This document shows, piece after piece, positions 1 to 11,654 of a stretch of DNA of 20,755 bases (the stretch's first letter is position 1; every line of letters begins with the position of its first letter). The notes beneath the pieces are model-generated. The model saw nothing but the letters and a program-made list of their open reading frames with translations. It ran no database searches and was not told the origin of the DNA. Both the position numbers and the translations under genes were made by a program. Source of the DNA: Pelargonium nanum (lineage: Eukaryota > Streptophyta > Magnoliopsida > Geraniales > Geraniaceae); NCBI GenBank assembly GCA_036897485.1, contig JAYMTF010001893.1:1-20755 (forward strand). Direction: 5' to 3'.

Positions 1-82
1 TAAATAGCATACTCTTTTTAAAAGGACTTTCCTATATTGAAAGTTTTTTACTTTTAAGGAAATGGCCGCTTTTAGACACTTT

Positions 83-99
83 AGGATCCCCCCGATCCT
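83..99. repeat. 6-bp inverted repeat AGGATC/GATCCT with a C5 loop
   Basis: The arms AGGATC (83-88) and GATCCT (94-99) pair perfectly around five C residues. It is one of many short palindromes in the window where a purine run meets a pyrimidine run. On its own it is not beyond chance. Confidence 0.5.
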
Positions 100-129
100 T
101 AAAAAGGTGAAAGAAAAATCCTTACGAAT

Positions 130-163
130 AAGGCTCTCCCTTTCTATATTATAGGAGAGCCTT
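130..163. repeat. Perfect 10-bp inverted repeat with a 14-nt loop
   Basis: AAGGCTCTCC (130-139) is the exact reverse complement of GGAGAGCCTT (154-163). The stem is 60% G+C, far richer than its surroundings, so it would be stable in RNA or single-stranded DNA. There is no flanking gene for it to terminate. About one stem of this length with a loop up to 30 nt is expected by chance in the window, so its function is unproven. Confidence 0.55.
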
Positions 164-1112
164 TAGTAGAATTTATATAAAGGAGACAATATTGCATATG
201 ACAATAAAGGAGGAATCATGCTTCTTTCTAAGGCTAATTTTCGGGGTATCTCTAGACCAATCAACAAAAAATTTTATTCCAAAATTGGATATTTAAGGAG
301 CAAAAGTACTACAAATACTATGCCAGACTTTAACTTACGGTATTTTTCTTAACAATCCTGGATTACCTGTCCTACATTAGGGGATTTCCTTTTAATCCTG
401 CGTTTTTACCAACTACAATATGGATATTGAAAAACTAAGGTCTTTCTTTCTAAACTGTTATAGAGTGCCCTCTTATTGTAACTGACAAAGTCAATTTTGA
501 CAAGATTCAAGTAAAGCTTTTTAAGATTATATACTTATGGAAATAAAGTCCCTGAAAAGTACCCATATCCATGTAGTGTGCCCTGCCCTATCCTTTTTCT
601 CCTTAAATTAAGTATCTTAAACTGGGTAACCCCTTTAAACAAAATATCATCATATTTAAGAAAGTAACTTAAAACACAGTAGTATATCTCTAACTTAAAT
701 CAAGGCTTAAATATTCCCTTTTTTTACCCATTAACCGGGTCCTTAGTTTAGCTTGGAGTAGATAAAATTGCACAACAGGCTTGCTGCTGCAGAGTAAAGG
801 GGTTCTAGTACAATTCATTTTCAAAGGTTTAAGTAAGGGTGCGTGTATACACCGGGATGTGTGGCTTTTCCTATTAAAAAAGTAAGGGGTACCTCATTCC
901 TTTTGAGCGGGTTTTTACAGGCAAGTCAGTTAGTTTCTCAGGAATTTGGGATCTTTAGAAGTTAGTGATACAAGATAAATCTTGCCTTCGTTTTGAGATA
1001 GAAGGACCCTTTTAAAATAGGTTTTTACAAGATCAAAGTGTTGTAGAGCCATAGGAAATGGGTTTTATCAGATATTGAGAAAATATATATATAAGTGTAA
1101 AACTATGAATAA

Positions 1113-1146
1113 AGCATAGCTCGTCTTCTTAATTTTCTGCTATGCT
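1113..1146. repeat. 8-bp inverted repeat AGCATAGC/GCTATGCT
   Basis: The arms at 1113-1120 and 1139-1146 pair perfectly around an 18-nt pyrimidine-rich loop. Stems of this size are expected many times by chance in 20 kb, so this is recorded only as visible structure. Confidence 0.35.
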
Positions 1147-1900
1147 AAAACTGCTTTTCCAATTCGGTATACTCCCAGGTAAAACTATAACATACTGTGA
1201 ACAGGCTTCTCTGTATTTTTAGATTGTGAGAGGATCCAATTTATAAACTGCAAAGTTAGAATAATTAGATATCTTCAACAACTATATTTTATACTGGATG
1301 CTATCTCCTATATAGGTACAATTACAAAGTCTTAAAAAGGAGGGGATTATACTTAATATATTGTGTTAGTACTTTAAAATCTTGGTACATGACTCTGACT
1401 TAGAAATTTATTTTTAAAGAGTTAATCTGTCCTTGGTTAGCTTATACTATACCTCCAAATCACCTATGGATCCTCAGAGAAGCTTTGGGGCTTTACTCGG
1501 AGTCCACAAAAGAGATAGTCCTAAGTTTGCAAATACATATAAGTTGTTCCAGGGTAGATGCTTAAGCAATAATGTTATTTCCTTTATAATTATGTCAAAT
1601 ATATTAAGAGGTCCCCTCTAAAAGTAAGAAAACCAAAACCCGATAAAACAATACTAGTAACAAGAATACCTTAACTTTTTTAAAGCAGGTAAGTTACAAG
1701 AAAGAATAAAGAGAGTCTATCCGGCAACACCTAGGACAATGGAATTAGAACTTCTATCATGCATAGTATAAGTTGTTTTTAGCACAGGAATTTCACTACA
1801 CAATAACAGGAGGATAAAGGTGACTCGGCAAAAGCTCACGGCACCACTAGATTACTAAGTAAAATTATTTTAAAATGGATACAGTTTTTTGGTCTGAAGG

Positions 1901-1966
1901 AGTGCCTTGGACAAGAGGTCTTTTATTATAGAGAACTTGCTCTTCTTTGACAAGGAGGAAGGCACT
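1901..1966. repeat. Long imperfect stem-loop with AGTGCCTT/AAGGCACT ends
   Basis: The outer arms AGTGCCTT (1901-1908) and AAGGCACT (1959-1966) pair perfectly. Inside them AAGAG and CTCTT can pair again, as can CCTTG with CAAGG in a shifted register. The whole can fold as a hairpin of about 66 nt with internal loops. No gene or transcript signal accompanies it. Confidence 0.35.
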
Positions 1967-2065
1967 TAAGAAATTAATATGCATAAGGTTTTTACCCTAA
2001 CATACTATAAGCTACACTTTCGTCGAGAACAAGGAGTAGTTGTTTTATCCTCCCACGAAAAGCCC

Positions 2066-2091
2066 TTTAAACTAGCAGGTGCTAGTTTAAA
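2066..2091. repeat. Perfect 12-bp inverted repeat with a 2-nt spacer
   Basis: TTTAAACTAGCA (2066-2077) and TGCTAGTTTAAA (2080-2091) are exact reverse complements separated only by GG. This is the longest perfect palindrome I found. A stem of this length with so small a spacer is expected well under once (about 0.03 for loops up to 10 nt) in a window of this composition. It is followed by an A/T-only tract. It could be a dimeric protein-binding site, the fused ends of a lost element or a chance cruciform. No neighbouring gene helps choose. Confidence 0.65.
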
Positions 2092-5000
2092 ATTTTATAT
2101 ATTTATATAATCTAGTATCTCCTTTATAGTGCATGCCGTACATCAGTTACTGAAGTCAAAAGCTATATGTTAAACTGAAGACTGTCCTATTATTTCATAA
2201 AGTATTAAGATAAAGGGAAGTAGATGCGACGAACCCATGACAGAGAGTCCTATTCTAGTAGATCTAGTAGAGTTTGATGTTATTTAATTAATTCATAGTG
2301 TACTTTAACTTTATAGTGGGTATAATAGGCATTCCTATAAGCAGTAAAACCCTTTCTACGTAATGAATCCATACTGAATTACTTTTACTGATCCGGTTTC
2401 CCTTCTCTAGCATTTAGTGTGGAATTGTTTTGGCACAAGATTTGCATTATATTAGGCGGGGTCTCCTATTAGTGCACGTTAAATACGAGTCTGTTTATCA
2501 TATAATGTGGGTATAAAGGTAGAAGTAGTTTATTACCTTTTTTCGAGTACCATAACCTATAAAGCTTTTCCATATACTCAGGTTATGAAAACCTGTTGTT
2601 AAACTTTCTTTCTCACAAGAAGCTCTTAGGAGGAACTCTATTCACGAGATATTCATTCAATACTTGAAACTTACAAGACCTTGTTTTCTCTGGATTTTCG
2701 TAAAGAATAAGAAAGCTTAAAGAGCAATATGTCTCGGCAACTATGCTTAGGTTCAGGCAGCATATAAAGATATGGGACTACGGCCTTAAAAGGGGCATCC
2801 TCAGTCAGAAGGGTTCCCCTTTATATTAGTTGATAAACGAGGGCAGCTTTTCGAAAAATTGATTCTTAAAGGGACCCCTTTAGTTTAGTACATTTGGCAC
2901 TACCCTTGTGAAATACAAACAAGAATAAGACCTCATCCGTACATTAATACTCTACTACTAACTCTGGCTACTTATTTTTATAATTCTTTAATTCCTTAAA
3001 GTTTAGTAGGATATTGAACCCTAAAAAAGTAAGCAATCCTCTTTTATTTGTATATGCTTTAAATAGAGGCTCCGTTTGAAATATACTCAGAAAGGAGCCT
3101 ATTATTCTATAGTCTGCAGCTCTATACTCAGTACAAGCTAGACCTTACTTATATAATTACACAGGGCATATGCTTCTAGGTATACGCAAAGGAGTTTACT
3201 TTTCCCAGAACTTTTTAAGACTCACTTTTCAGTACCTTAAAAAAGGCTTTTACTTATTCTATACCATAACAATTTTAACAAGATCCTATAAACCCTCACA
3301 AGACTTTTGAAGGTAGAAAACTTATTAACAAAGTTTTAGTCCTATTATGATATGAATTCGCTTAGAGAGCGAAACTTTAACTCAGGATCAAGATAAGGAA
3401 GCTCTTATAAAAAAACAGGATCTAGTTTCTAGCAATACTAGGAATACTAAAGGAAAATCGTGCAAGCTTTAATTCCCCTTGTAAGAATATCTTAATAGTA
3501 GAAGGATACCCAAAAGAGCCTGCCACTACAGATATTTTTTTCTTTTTATTAAGAAATACTGATTATTAAAAACCTAAGACGCTATGCTACTCCTTTTTAA
3601 GAAAAATAGATTCTCCCGTGAAGGTTGCACTTAGATCATCGCTAAAACTTCAAAATAAATATACATACCTAGTTCTAAATAGAGCGGGACAACTCAGTAT
3701 GAAATAAAGTAAGGGGCGCCTACCTACTAAACTCGGTTATCCTTGTAGGGGTATCCAAGATTTTGCACAATTTTTTGCTCTACTTCTCTAATTGAGCCCC
3801 TCTTTATGATATCTTGTTCTGTGAGTTAAACAATATATAAGGCTTTTCTGCAACTACAATTTCTTAGAACCCCTTTCTTTTTTTACTCCTACTTTTACTT
3901 TATTGAAGTGCTACTTTTTAACTCCTCTATGCTAAGCAAGGATAATAAGGATATTCTTATAGTAAAAAAGCATAAAATCTCTCTATAATTTTAGATCTTT
4001 ACCAAAAGAAATAGTTATTCCTTGAAAATCCAATTTGTTAGATCACCAACAGGGTAAGATATGCTGAGTACGGGAATTCCAACTTTCTGGCGGAGAACAC
4101 TTTACAAAATATTGTCTTGATTGATAGGCCTAGTATGAGCTGTAAGAAATTGGTCGCTTCTTGCGAAAGTATGTAATCTTGATATACTTGAGAGTCTACT
4201 TTCAATACTTGCTTATAGGGAGACCTATAACAAAAATGCCTCCACTTGCTGAATATTATACCATAGTGATTATAATTAAAAGTTGCCCCTCGGTTGATCT
4301 GGAGAATGTAATAAATTAAGTTTAAATACTTGTAAACTTGTTTTTGGGATTTCTTAGTAAAGAGAGATTATCAAATAACTAGGATTTATAAGGAAATATA
4401 GCTAATAAAGGAACTCCTGAGATGTACTCTAGTAAATAGCTATGTAATGAATTAACAGTAAAGGTTTAATAAAACTTTTACCATGAGGAAACTTCTAGGT
4501 GTTGTTATGCGCAAACTCTATGTTTTGAGGATTTTATACCTTGTTCCAAAAGAAAAGAGAAAGCTCCGTCCATTTTTTAATAAAATTAAACCCAAATACG
4601 GGTAAGAGTAAACAAAACATAAGTATCCTAGTATAAATTTTCCTAAGGGAGCCCTTCCATTCTTCGGCCTCATCGACTTGATTACATCCCTGATTTATTT
4701 ATAGAGAAATCTAAATTTAATTCTTACTAGACAGCTAAGTCAGGCTTAGGCACACGCTTTTGAGAGGATCCGACAACCTTAAAAGAACAACAAAAAAGGG
4801 TAATTTGAAATAGATCAGATCACTAGTAAGCTATATCACCAAAAGATCTCAATAAAAAGGGATTGTCCTATCCAGTATAAAAAGTTTTTTTCAGTCACAA
4901 CAGGAATTTATAAAAACGATCATATACTCTTGTCTAGCAAATTTAGGATTCTATGTTTTCAGCAAACAGTTAAAAAAAGCATATTCCGATAGAAATTATT

Positions 5001-5875
5001 AGGAGTTCAGTAAACCTGGAAATAAAGACAATTCCGGCAGTTGTCTATTATCAGAAATATATATATATAGGGGCTTCAACCTCTCCTTTATCAGATACTC
5101 AACTGTATATAGATATTTACTCCCTTCCTTCTCCACAAGAAAAAAGCGAATACCACGATATACACTTAAGCGGGCTTTCCATAAACTTGTGTCATACAAA
5201 GTTCTAAAGCTTGTAAGGCTCGCGCCCGAGCAAATTAAAGAAAACCCTCCTTTTAATACTAGAAAACCTTGAAAATTCTTATCGGCATACTCAATAAGAA
5301 GTTTTTCATTTAGTATACACGAGTCGTCAAACAAACATTAAGTATCAGTGCTCAAAAATGAAGCATAGAAAGCAAGGTACCTATAATCTATGTGTCTACA
5401 GTTTTTTAGAAACTCTGTCACATGGGCTTTTGAATTAGTAAGGAAATCCCGTGGTCTTGAAACAAAAAGGAAAAGAACTCATACCCAAATTAGCTTTTGA
5501 ATAGAATTCAGATTCTTGTTGAGAAAGCTCAAGGGTAATTGCGACATTTTACTACCGAAGCTCTTTTGTAGCTTTTATAGGTTTGAGATACAATCTAAAT
5601 CATCCCAACCATTTAGAGGATATCCAGATTTTGAGGTATTGTTATTATAGCTAGCTTTCACTATAGTACGCCGTTAAGCACTGCAGCAGTTATAAAAGAA
5701 TGTCCACAGATGTAGCGCTTCTTGTTGTGTGCATCTTTGCTTTATCGCTAGGTTAGTTTCCAGAAGCGAGATTCCTTAGTAAATTTAAACGATAGAATCG
5801 CGTGTTAACTCTGACTTTACTTTTGTAGTTTAGTTAATATATAATAAGTCCTTTATAGTTACATAAAATATAAGG
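2092..5875. other. Non-coding AT-rich stretch
   Basis: I see no supported gene in these 3.8 kb. The stretch contains the longest reading frame of the window (4,999-5,334, minus strand, 111 codons from a TTG). It has no ATG, no domain I recognise and no codon pattern separating it from its surroundings. Small stems occur at 2551-2587 (CATAACCT/AGGTTATG), 2789-2822 (AAAGGGG/CCCCTTT), 2868-2881 (AAAGGG, AC, CCCTTT) and 4645-4656 (AAGGG, AG, CCCTT). GGATATCC at 5618-5625 is palindromic, and an AT dinucleotide run lies at 5057-5069. Confidence 0.5.
2868..2881. repeat. Mini-palindrome AAAGGG-AC-CCCTTT
   Basis: Two perfect 6-bp arms flank a 2-nt centre. It belongs to the recurrent R-run/Y-run palindrome class seen also at 4645-4656, 10114-10123, 10179-10190, 13500-13511 and 18084-18093. 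Confidence 0.45.
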
Positions 5876-5946
5876 CCTTAAAAAGAATAGTGGTAGAGCA
5901 TTCCGTTGTTAACTCAACGCTTTTAGGTTCGAATCCTGTTGGTCTC
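5876..5946 (+). pseudogene. tRNA-Asn(GUU)-like relic
   Basis: The 3' half has tRNA geometry. The box GGTTCGAATCC lies at 5926-5936 and contains the T-loop TTCGAAT (5928-5934). Its stem has three Watson-Crick pairs, one wobble and one mismatch. Counting back with a 5-nt variable loop places TTGTTAA (5906-5912) exactly in the anticodon loop, with U33, anticodon GTT and a purine at 37. The D-loop AGTGGTA followed by GAGC (5889-5899) is of bacterial or organelle type. However, the 5' D-stem strand, the first acceptor strand and most of the canonical anticodon stem do not pair. A competing 5-bp stem CGTTG/CAACG with a 6-nt loop spans 5904-5919. I read it as a decayed organelle-type tRNA-Asn, perhaps an inserted organelle fragment. 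An unusual but edited tRNA is less likely. Confidence 0.4.
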
Positions 5947-5949
5947 TTT

Positions 5950-7670
5950 CCTTACTCTACTATATACTTTTAAAATACCAGCTTAAAGTAAAAGTAAAAG
6001 TAAGTATACTTTCTTCTTCTGGACAATAGATAACCCTTAGTTATTGCATCTCGTAAGATATCAGACTTTGCTTAGTTTTCTTATAGGTGAGGCCTTACAA
6101 GATAAAGATTGCCTTTAGTATTTGAGTTCTATGTCTTTGTCTTACCCCTCAAAGTTGAGGTATTCGATAAGACTGATTAATAGGACAGCTTGAGATATCT
6201 ATGGTTCTTACCGGCCTTAGTTAGGAAACTGACAAATGAGAAGACTTCAAACCATACATACTCCCAATAGCTTACGTAGTTCTTCTTGCTAAAGTACTAA
6301 TAAGTGAAGAATAAGATCTTAAGGCCTGCACTTCCTGGAATAATAGGGAAGACTTATATTAGATGTTTTACTCGAGCTAAAAGGGTATAACTTTTCCTTT
6401 AGTCATTAGTTTAGGAGTGAATTGCTTTCCTTAATAGCTTACTATAGTGTAACATCTTAATTAATAGAGTGCATTAAAAAGGACAAGTTAGCTTACCCTC
6501 TGCCATATGCTTAGCTGTCCATTAAATAGTAAAGACAGAAAACCAAGAAAAGGATTAACACAAAAACAAGAGAGGACAGATCGGAGACTCGTACGTAGCC
6601 CATGAAGAGCACTCACTCCTTGGACTGGTCCTGACTTGCTTTAATGAACTTGTTTGTTACTCTTACCCATACTCTGTATCCCGGCTGCTTTTCCAAAGAG
6701 TAAAGACTGACAAAAGCTAAGAAGGACAAAGACTAGCTTTTTCTTTTCCTACCTCAAATAAAGCAAGAAAAAGAACTTCTCTCAGATAAAGAGTTCCTAA
6801 AACCCCTTGAACTAACTTTCTTTGGTTTCATTATCGGTGAAAGGGTGAGGGAATAGGCAACCAACAGAACAAACTTCCATCAAGTTTCTAATTCCCAGCT
6901 TTATTCCCTTAGATTAATTACCTTACCGAGTATCCTCCCTTACCTCAAGAAGAAACTCCATTTTATATACTGAAACTAGCTCTAGAATGGCTTTTCATTA
7001 TTAAGAGTAAATAAGGGAAGAATCAGCAAACCAGCAACCGAAAGAAGCAGTAACCAGAAACGAGTATCACAGAATCAGTAGACAAAAGCAAGAAATCATT
7101 TATACCAAGGAAAGCAAAAGAAACCTAAATAAGGATCTTATCGAATAGGACTCTAGGACATACTTCATTAATAAAGAATGTGATAGATCTTTATAATGAA
7201 TAAGGAATCCATTCTATATAAAAAAGGAGTTACCTTCCTAACTTTCTATTAAGTAAGAAGATAATAAGAACACTCTCAGAATTAGGACAACTAAGAATAA
7301 GAACATTATAAGACAAAAGAATAATGACAGTTATTAGAATAGGAAGGCAAAACAAACAGGAAAAAAAAATGAATGAAACAAGGACTTATTGAATACCCCA
7401 TATATAGTCTTTTTTCTTACTCTATTAGGTATATTACCTCTTCTAAGCTAAAGCATATCTGTAAATAAGTAACTGGAAGAATAGGATTTTACTAACTAAG
7501 AAGACCTCTCTCTTCTTTCCTTATTTATCTATTTAAAGACAAGCCTTGCTCTTTATGGAATTTTAAACCAAGCAGAAACAAAGAAAAGGAAGTACTAATC
7601 AAACACAAAAGCATACCAACTTACTTAGCTCTTGATCGGGGAGTAGGGAACAGCAAGTAGACAACCTCGG
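5950..7670. other. A-rich compositional island without an intact gene
   Basis: The plus strand becomes strongly A- and purine-rich here, with A about half of all bases around 7,001-7,140 and T scarce. Translated plus-strand frames are rich in Lys, Asn, Gln and Glu but are broken every 10-40 codons and match nothing I recognise. CpA and TpG are commoner in the 6.5-6.7 kb part than elsewhere in the window. The skew suggests a different origin from the flanking DNA, such as the remains of an inserted element or gene, but no boundary repeats are visible. A 9-nt A run lies near 7,361. Confidence 0.4.
6559..6717 (+). other. GC-rich core with a 53-codon open stretch, no start codon
   Basis: The first 136 bases count to about 47% G+C against about 35% for the window, and CpA+TpG is nearly equal to ApC+GpT (23 to 24 in 6,541-6,720). 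The plus-strand frame is open for 53 codons between stops but has no ATG. The peptide has a hydrophobic middle (residues about 20-40) and a basic end. The opposite strand in the aligned phase is also fairly open, as expected wherever G+C is high, so the strand cannot be decided. It may be the least decayed piece of whatever made this island. I do not recognise a protein. Confidence 0.25.
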
Positions 7671-8450
7671 CCTAACACCCTCTCTATTTACATTTATAAC
7701 CCAACTACAAAGCAACCCTAACATGAGTAAAACCTCCCTTTAAAGAAGTCTTTCCCTTGGCTAAGATAGGATTTTGTTCCTAGTTTGTACTCGATTTGTT
7801 AGGAGCTCTTACTTGGAGTCCCTTATGAAAGAGTGCTTTATTACTCTATCCTCAATACCTAACGAGTTAATTATCATTTGAAGAGTCCCCTTATACTCTG
7901 GAGCTACTACAGACCTAGAAAACATAGCAGCTATCCGTTATTGAGCTTTCCCAGGGTTTCTATTACTAAGACAACTATTCAGTTTTGTATTAGTTTAAGG
8001 GGGATTCCTCTTATTGTCTTTGTTGTTACTAGTAAAGAGAGGCTAGAAACCTTTTATATAAATCCTTTTTACTTAAAAACAAGAGTTTCTGCTCCCAAAT
8101 ATAGGAGCCCCTTATAACTAAAATTCCTGTCTAGTAAGCTAAAAGAGAATACCTAACAACAAGAAAAGCAGACTTATCCCTCAGTTCTACACACTACTGT
8201 CCTTACTGAAACTCCTAAGTCAGCATAGCTTACACCCTAAAAGAAGCAATTCAATTTACTTCCTTAACTCTTAAAGTTTCACCTAGAACTAAGACAACAA
8301 AACCCGGTAGAGCAAGATGACAAAGGAGCTACATGTACAGGGTTCAACACGTATTGACAGAAGGAGAAATAGGAATACGAGACTTAAATCTTTCTAATTC
8401 CTGAAACTACAAGGAGTTAGTAGCTTAACGTCAGTTTTTAACCTAGTGTA
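7671..8450. other. T/C-rich continuation of the island, no supported gene
   Basis: The strand bias flips near 7,670 to T- and C-rich on the plus strand and fades towards 8,450. The frame at 7,878-8,117 (79 codons from a TTG) is basic and hydrophobic but shows no motif, no ATG and no upstream signal, so I do not call it a gene. Confidence 0.35.
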
Positions 8451-10108
8451 AAAATGCATATTTTTTCGTCTTCAATTGTGTATCCCTCCTTTATTTAGGA
8501 AAGTCTTGATGTACTCTCATCTTAACTATACAGAATATTTAGTATCTCCCTGTTTAAACTATAACCGTTCATAGAAAACTAAAAGTATTAACGTAATAAA
8601 AAGTTTGACGAGGAGTATGGTTTTGAATCCCCCTTTTCAATATGTCGCTATCTACGTAAAGCACGGATCTTAATTATTTATATCTGAGAGGGTCGAAATC
8701 TAAATAATGACACATTTACCTGACACTTCCTATAAGCATTAATTAAGATCTTTTCAGTAGAACTACAAAATAATTTTAATGACAACACGCTTCGTATAAA
8801 CCTATAAATCTATAGATTAAAAAAGGGAGCACATTTAGTCTCGTACTTGCACACGGGTTTTCGCTCTATCTCATAAAAGCTAACAATATTCCTATCAGGG
8901 GCATTTGTAAGGAAAAAGTTACTCTAAACTCTTAAAACCCTAAAAAAAGAAGATGAATACAGATCTAAACAATAGCGCCTTATCCCGTACCTTATCCGAA
9001 ATTAAAAAATATTTACCTATGTATACCTCAGGAACGCTTTTATACAATTAATACTATAATAGTGTCGTCAGTAAGAAACAAAGATAGAAAAGACGGGAAC
9101 AAACTATGAACTCTCGCGCGACTCTACCAATTTGTACAATTACGACCGCCCTTTACCTTTTTAATAACGTAAGTAAAGCTATCTCATATTGGACTTATTA
9201 TTCTAAGTACACAGCTGTCACTCACTCCCCAAAAGCTCAGCTAAGTCGCGTGGTTCTGGTATAAATGTTTGGCTTTTTAAGGAGGTCCCATGTATATTTC
9301 AACTATATTTAATATAAGTAACAAAGTTACCAGCTAATTATCTGAGATCCTCTATTATACCAATGCTTTTAGAAGGAAACTCTGTCTCGGGAAGTATCAC
9401 TTAGTAGTGCAGCCATGGAAGAGTTTTTATTGTTTTGCTGGAGCTAGGGTCCTTTTTCTTGTTAAAATTTCAAGGGAAATTTAAGAGGCTGCTGAACTCG
9501 GGATCCTTATTAATATGCAGTTCGATACATTATTATGTATTTTATAAGGTTATTTTTAATCCTGGTAATATAATTTTATTTTTTAAATAAGAAGTAATTT
9601 AGACTTAGATGGAATAATAAAGCAAAAGGAGTCCTTATAAAAGAGTTATTAGTCCTTTCGCTTACAAATAAAGCTGGAATTTAAATTTATAGGATTCCCA
9701 GCTGGTTGGGTAATCGAGAATAAACGCATATTAAAGACTTGCTGTTTTTTGGTGTATGCTCAAGTAATTCTGATCTAGTTAAGCAGTCTTTAGTACCCTG
9801 GAAACATGATAGCACTCATTCAGACTAATTAGCAACTATAATAGTAAAAAGAGTGAGTTACTAGACGGTTTACTACAGTGTAAGTGCACCAGAGTAGCTT
9901 CCTTGGCCATAAATGGATGATATTAACCTAGTATGAGACTCACAACTTTTATAAAACGTTACCCAGGTTTCATATTGTATGCACATCGCTACGTGGGTAT
10001 CTCTTGTATAAGGATTTCCTTACTATAAAACGCAACTCTTATAAATTCTTATAAATATACTCGGGGTACTAGTTCCTTACCCATGTATCAAGCTAAAATT
10101 AAAAAAAT

Positions 10109-10190
10109 AATTAAGGGAACCCTCTCTGCATTATGGATCGTTACGGGAAAAAAAGGGTTCTTATATTTAATTAAGGTAAGGGAAATCCCT
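10109..10190. repeat. Cluster of small nested stems
   Basis: AGGG-AA-CCCT (10114-10123) lies inside a wider pairing of GAACCC (10117-10122) with GGGTTC (10155-10160), with AT-rich outer flanks that can also pair. AGGGA-AA-TCCCT follows at 10179-10190. The first two structures compete for the same bases. There is no adjacent gene or transcript evidence. Confidence 0.4.
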
Positions 10191-11627
10191 AAGATTTTCA
10201 GTTACTTATGAGTTAAAACATTTTAATAGTAAACTCTCTTGACAAAAAGAGTGCTTTGGACCTACAGGTTAATGCCTATTACCCCCTGTTATAGTGCAAG
10301 GTCCTTTATTAAAAATGGGTTACTACGTCCCCTAATAAAAAATTAGTACAAATTCGGGATGATATCGCGTTGAATTAGTTTCTCGCTCGTCCCTTTTTTT
10401 TCAAGACTGTGATTCACAAAATAATAAAGGTTATTGCTAAAAATAATTTATAAGTATACTATATGCTAGCATTTGTGAACACCTATTATTCTTTGAAAGA
10501 AGCAATGACACAACTTCTATCAGCAGTTCAGTGACAGTATTTTACACTTTAATTCAGCGGGATTTCATAGATTCAAATCCTGCCGTAATACTTTGCTTTA
10601 GCAGAAACCCTTGAGGAGGACTTGTTTCTTTTGATACCTTCGGGATCCCCGGGCAAATTACAAACAAATATAAAGACTAACTTCCAGACTCAAAAGCAAG
10701 GCTACAATCAGCTAAATTAAAGTCAATAAAGAACTTCGAGCTATCTAAGGGTGTATAAGCTTACAAAATGAGAACACTTTTAAAAGCCAAGTATAGCCAT
10801 AAACTCATTCGAGGATCCTATGTAAACTAAATCTTTCACCTGGAATTCTTGGTCTGCAACTCGAACCTTTCTACTATATTATATAAGATCCTGACTAGAG
10901 CTCAATTATTAGATAACTGGATTACGCAGTTATAGTACACAGCACAGTGAATAAGGCAAAGAGACATATGGGGTCTTTTTCTCTGCGGAATCAAAGGGTA
11001 CAGAATCTTTCTTTTAAAAGAGTTCGGGAATAAGGTATTTAATAGTTCTATCTAACTCATTAAAAAACCCTTAAGATTTTATATCAAAATTAGCCTATAT
11101 ATATATATCTTGTTTTTCAATACAAAAGGTACCCTTCTAGCTACCTAGGATTGGGGATTTTAAATCCTCTGTTTTCTACCCGGATAGAAAATATCTTCTT
11201 TTTATTCTAATTCAGTACCTACTACTCCGTAGGGTCCTCTTTACTTCAGATAAGACTTAGTTATAATTATATGGAATACTCATAAATTTAAATTGACTAG
11301 TGAGGTGAGTGCATATTAGAGTCAATTCGCTAGTATAGGCTTAGTCAAACGAAAGATAAAGGATTTTTCTGATACATATAGTATTCGAGTCTCTTTTCTT
11401 CAAACTTCAGTAAGGTCGTTTAAACAGGTAGTGTAGTTATAAAGGTACCCTAAGCATTTCGTTAAAATAGTATTGACTTTCTCTTTATGAGCAACAAAGT
11501 ATTTAAGCGTTTCAATATAAAAACTTTTTCAAAAGAAAAAAGATAAAGGGCCCATAAGCTTGGGTAGTCTTAAAAGCGACTATCCACTATTCTTTTTACG
11601 TATTTGCCTAAGTCCAGTTGCTCAATG

Positions 11628-11654
11628 TATAATAATAATAAATATATAATAATT
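11628..11654. repeat. Short TAA/AT simple-sequence tract
   Basis: TAA triplets pass into an AT-alternating tract and back into TAA triplets. This is a low-complexity sequence with no other visible role. Confidence 0.6.

Larger units (their letters stand above)
1..2065. other. Non-coding AT-rich stretch with scattered hairpins
   Basis: I see no gene here. The stretch holds several stem-loops (83-99, 130-163, 1113-1146, 1901-1966), a perfect 10-nt palindrome GTGTATACAC at 843-852 and an AT dinucleotide run at 1083-1093. The frame at 1,433-1,621 (62 codons, TTG start) has no recognisable motif and is within chance expectation. The base pattern matches the rest of the window. Confidence 0.5.

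Noticed and set aside
1433-1621. 62-codon plus-strand frame
   Set aside because: TTG start, no motif, and ordinary chance length.
4999-5334. 111-codon minus-strand reading frame, the longest in the window
   Set aside because: It starts only at TTG, has no recognisable domain, no flanking signals, and a length equal to the chance maximum for this composition.
6559-7540. Alternative genetic code (TAA/TAG read as glutamine) making one long plus-strand frame
   Set aside because: TGA also interrupts that frame, the residues follow from A-richness alone, and RIP-type mutation explains excess TAA/TAG more simply.
7878-8117. 79-codon plus-strand frame
   Set aside because: TTG start; its openness is explained by local T/C richness. 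No domain recognised.
10537-10592. Possible second tRNA with T-arm-like ATTCAAATCCTGC and a GTATT/AATAC end pairing
   Set aside because: Only about 56 nt between the paired ends, the T-stem is mostly unpaired, and no anticodon loop with U33 falls at the right distance.
10643-10653. GGATCCCCGGG, identical to part of a common cloning-vector polylinker
   Set aside because: Only 11 nt match and the flanks are ordinary local sequence, so vector contamination is unlikely.
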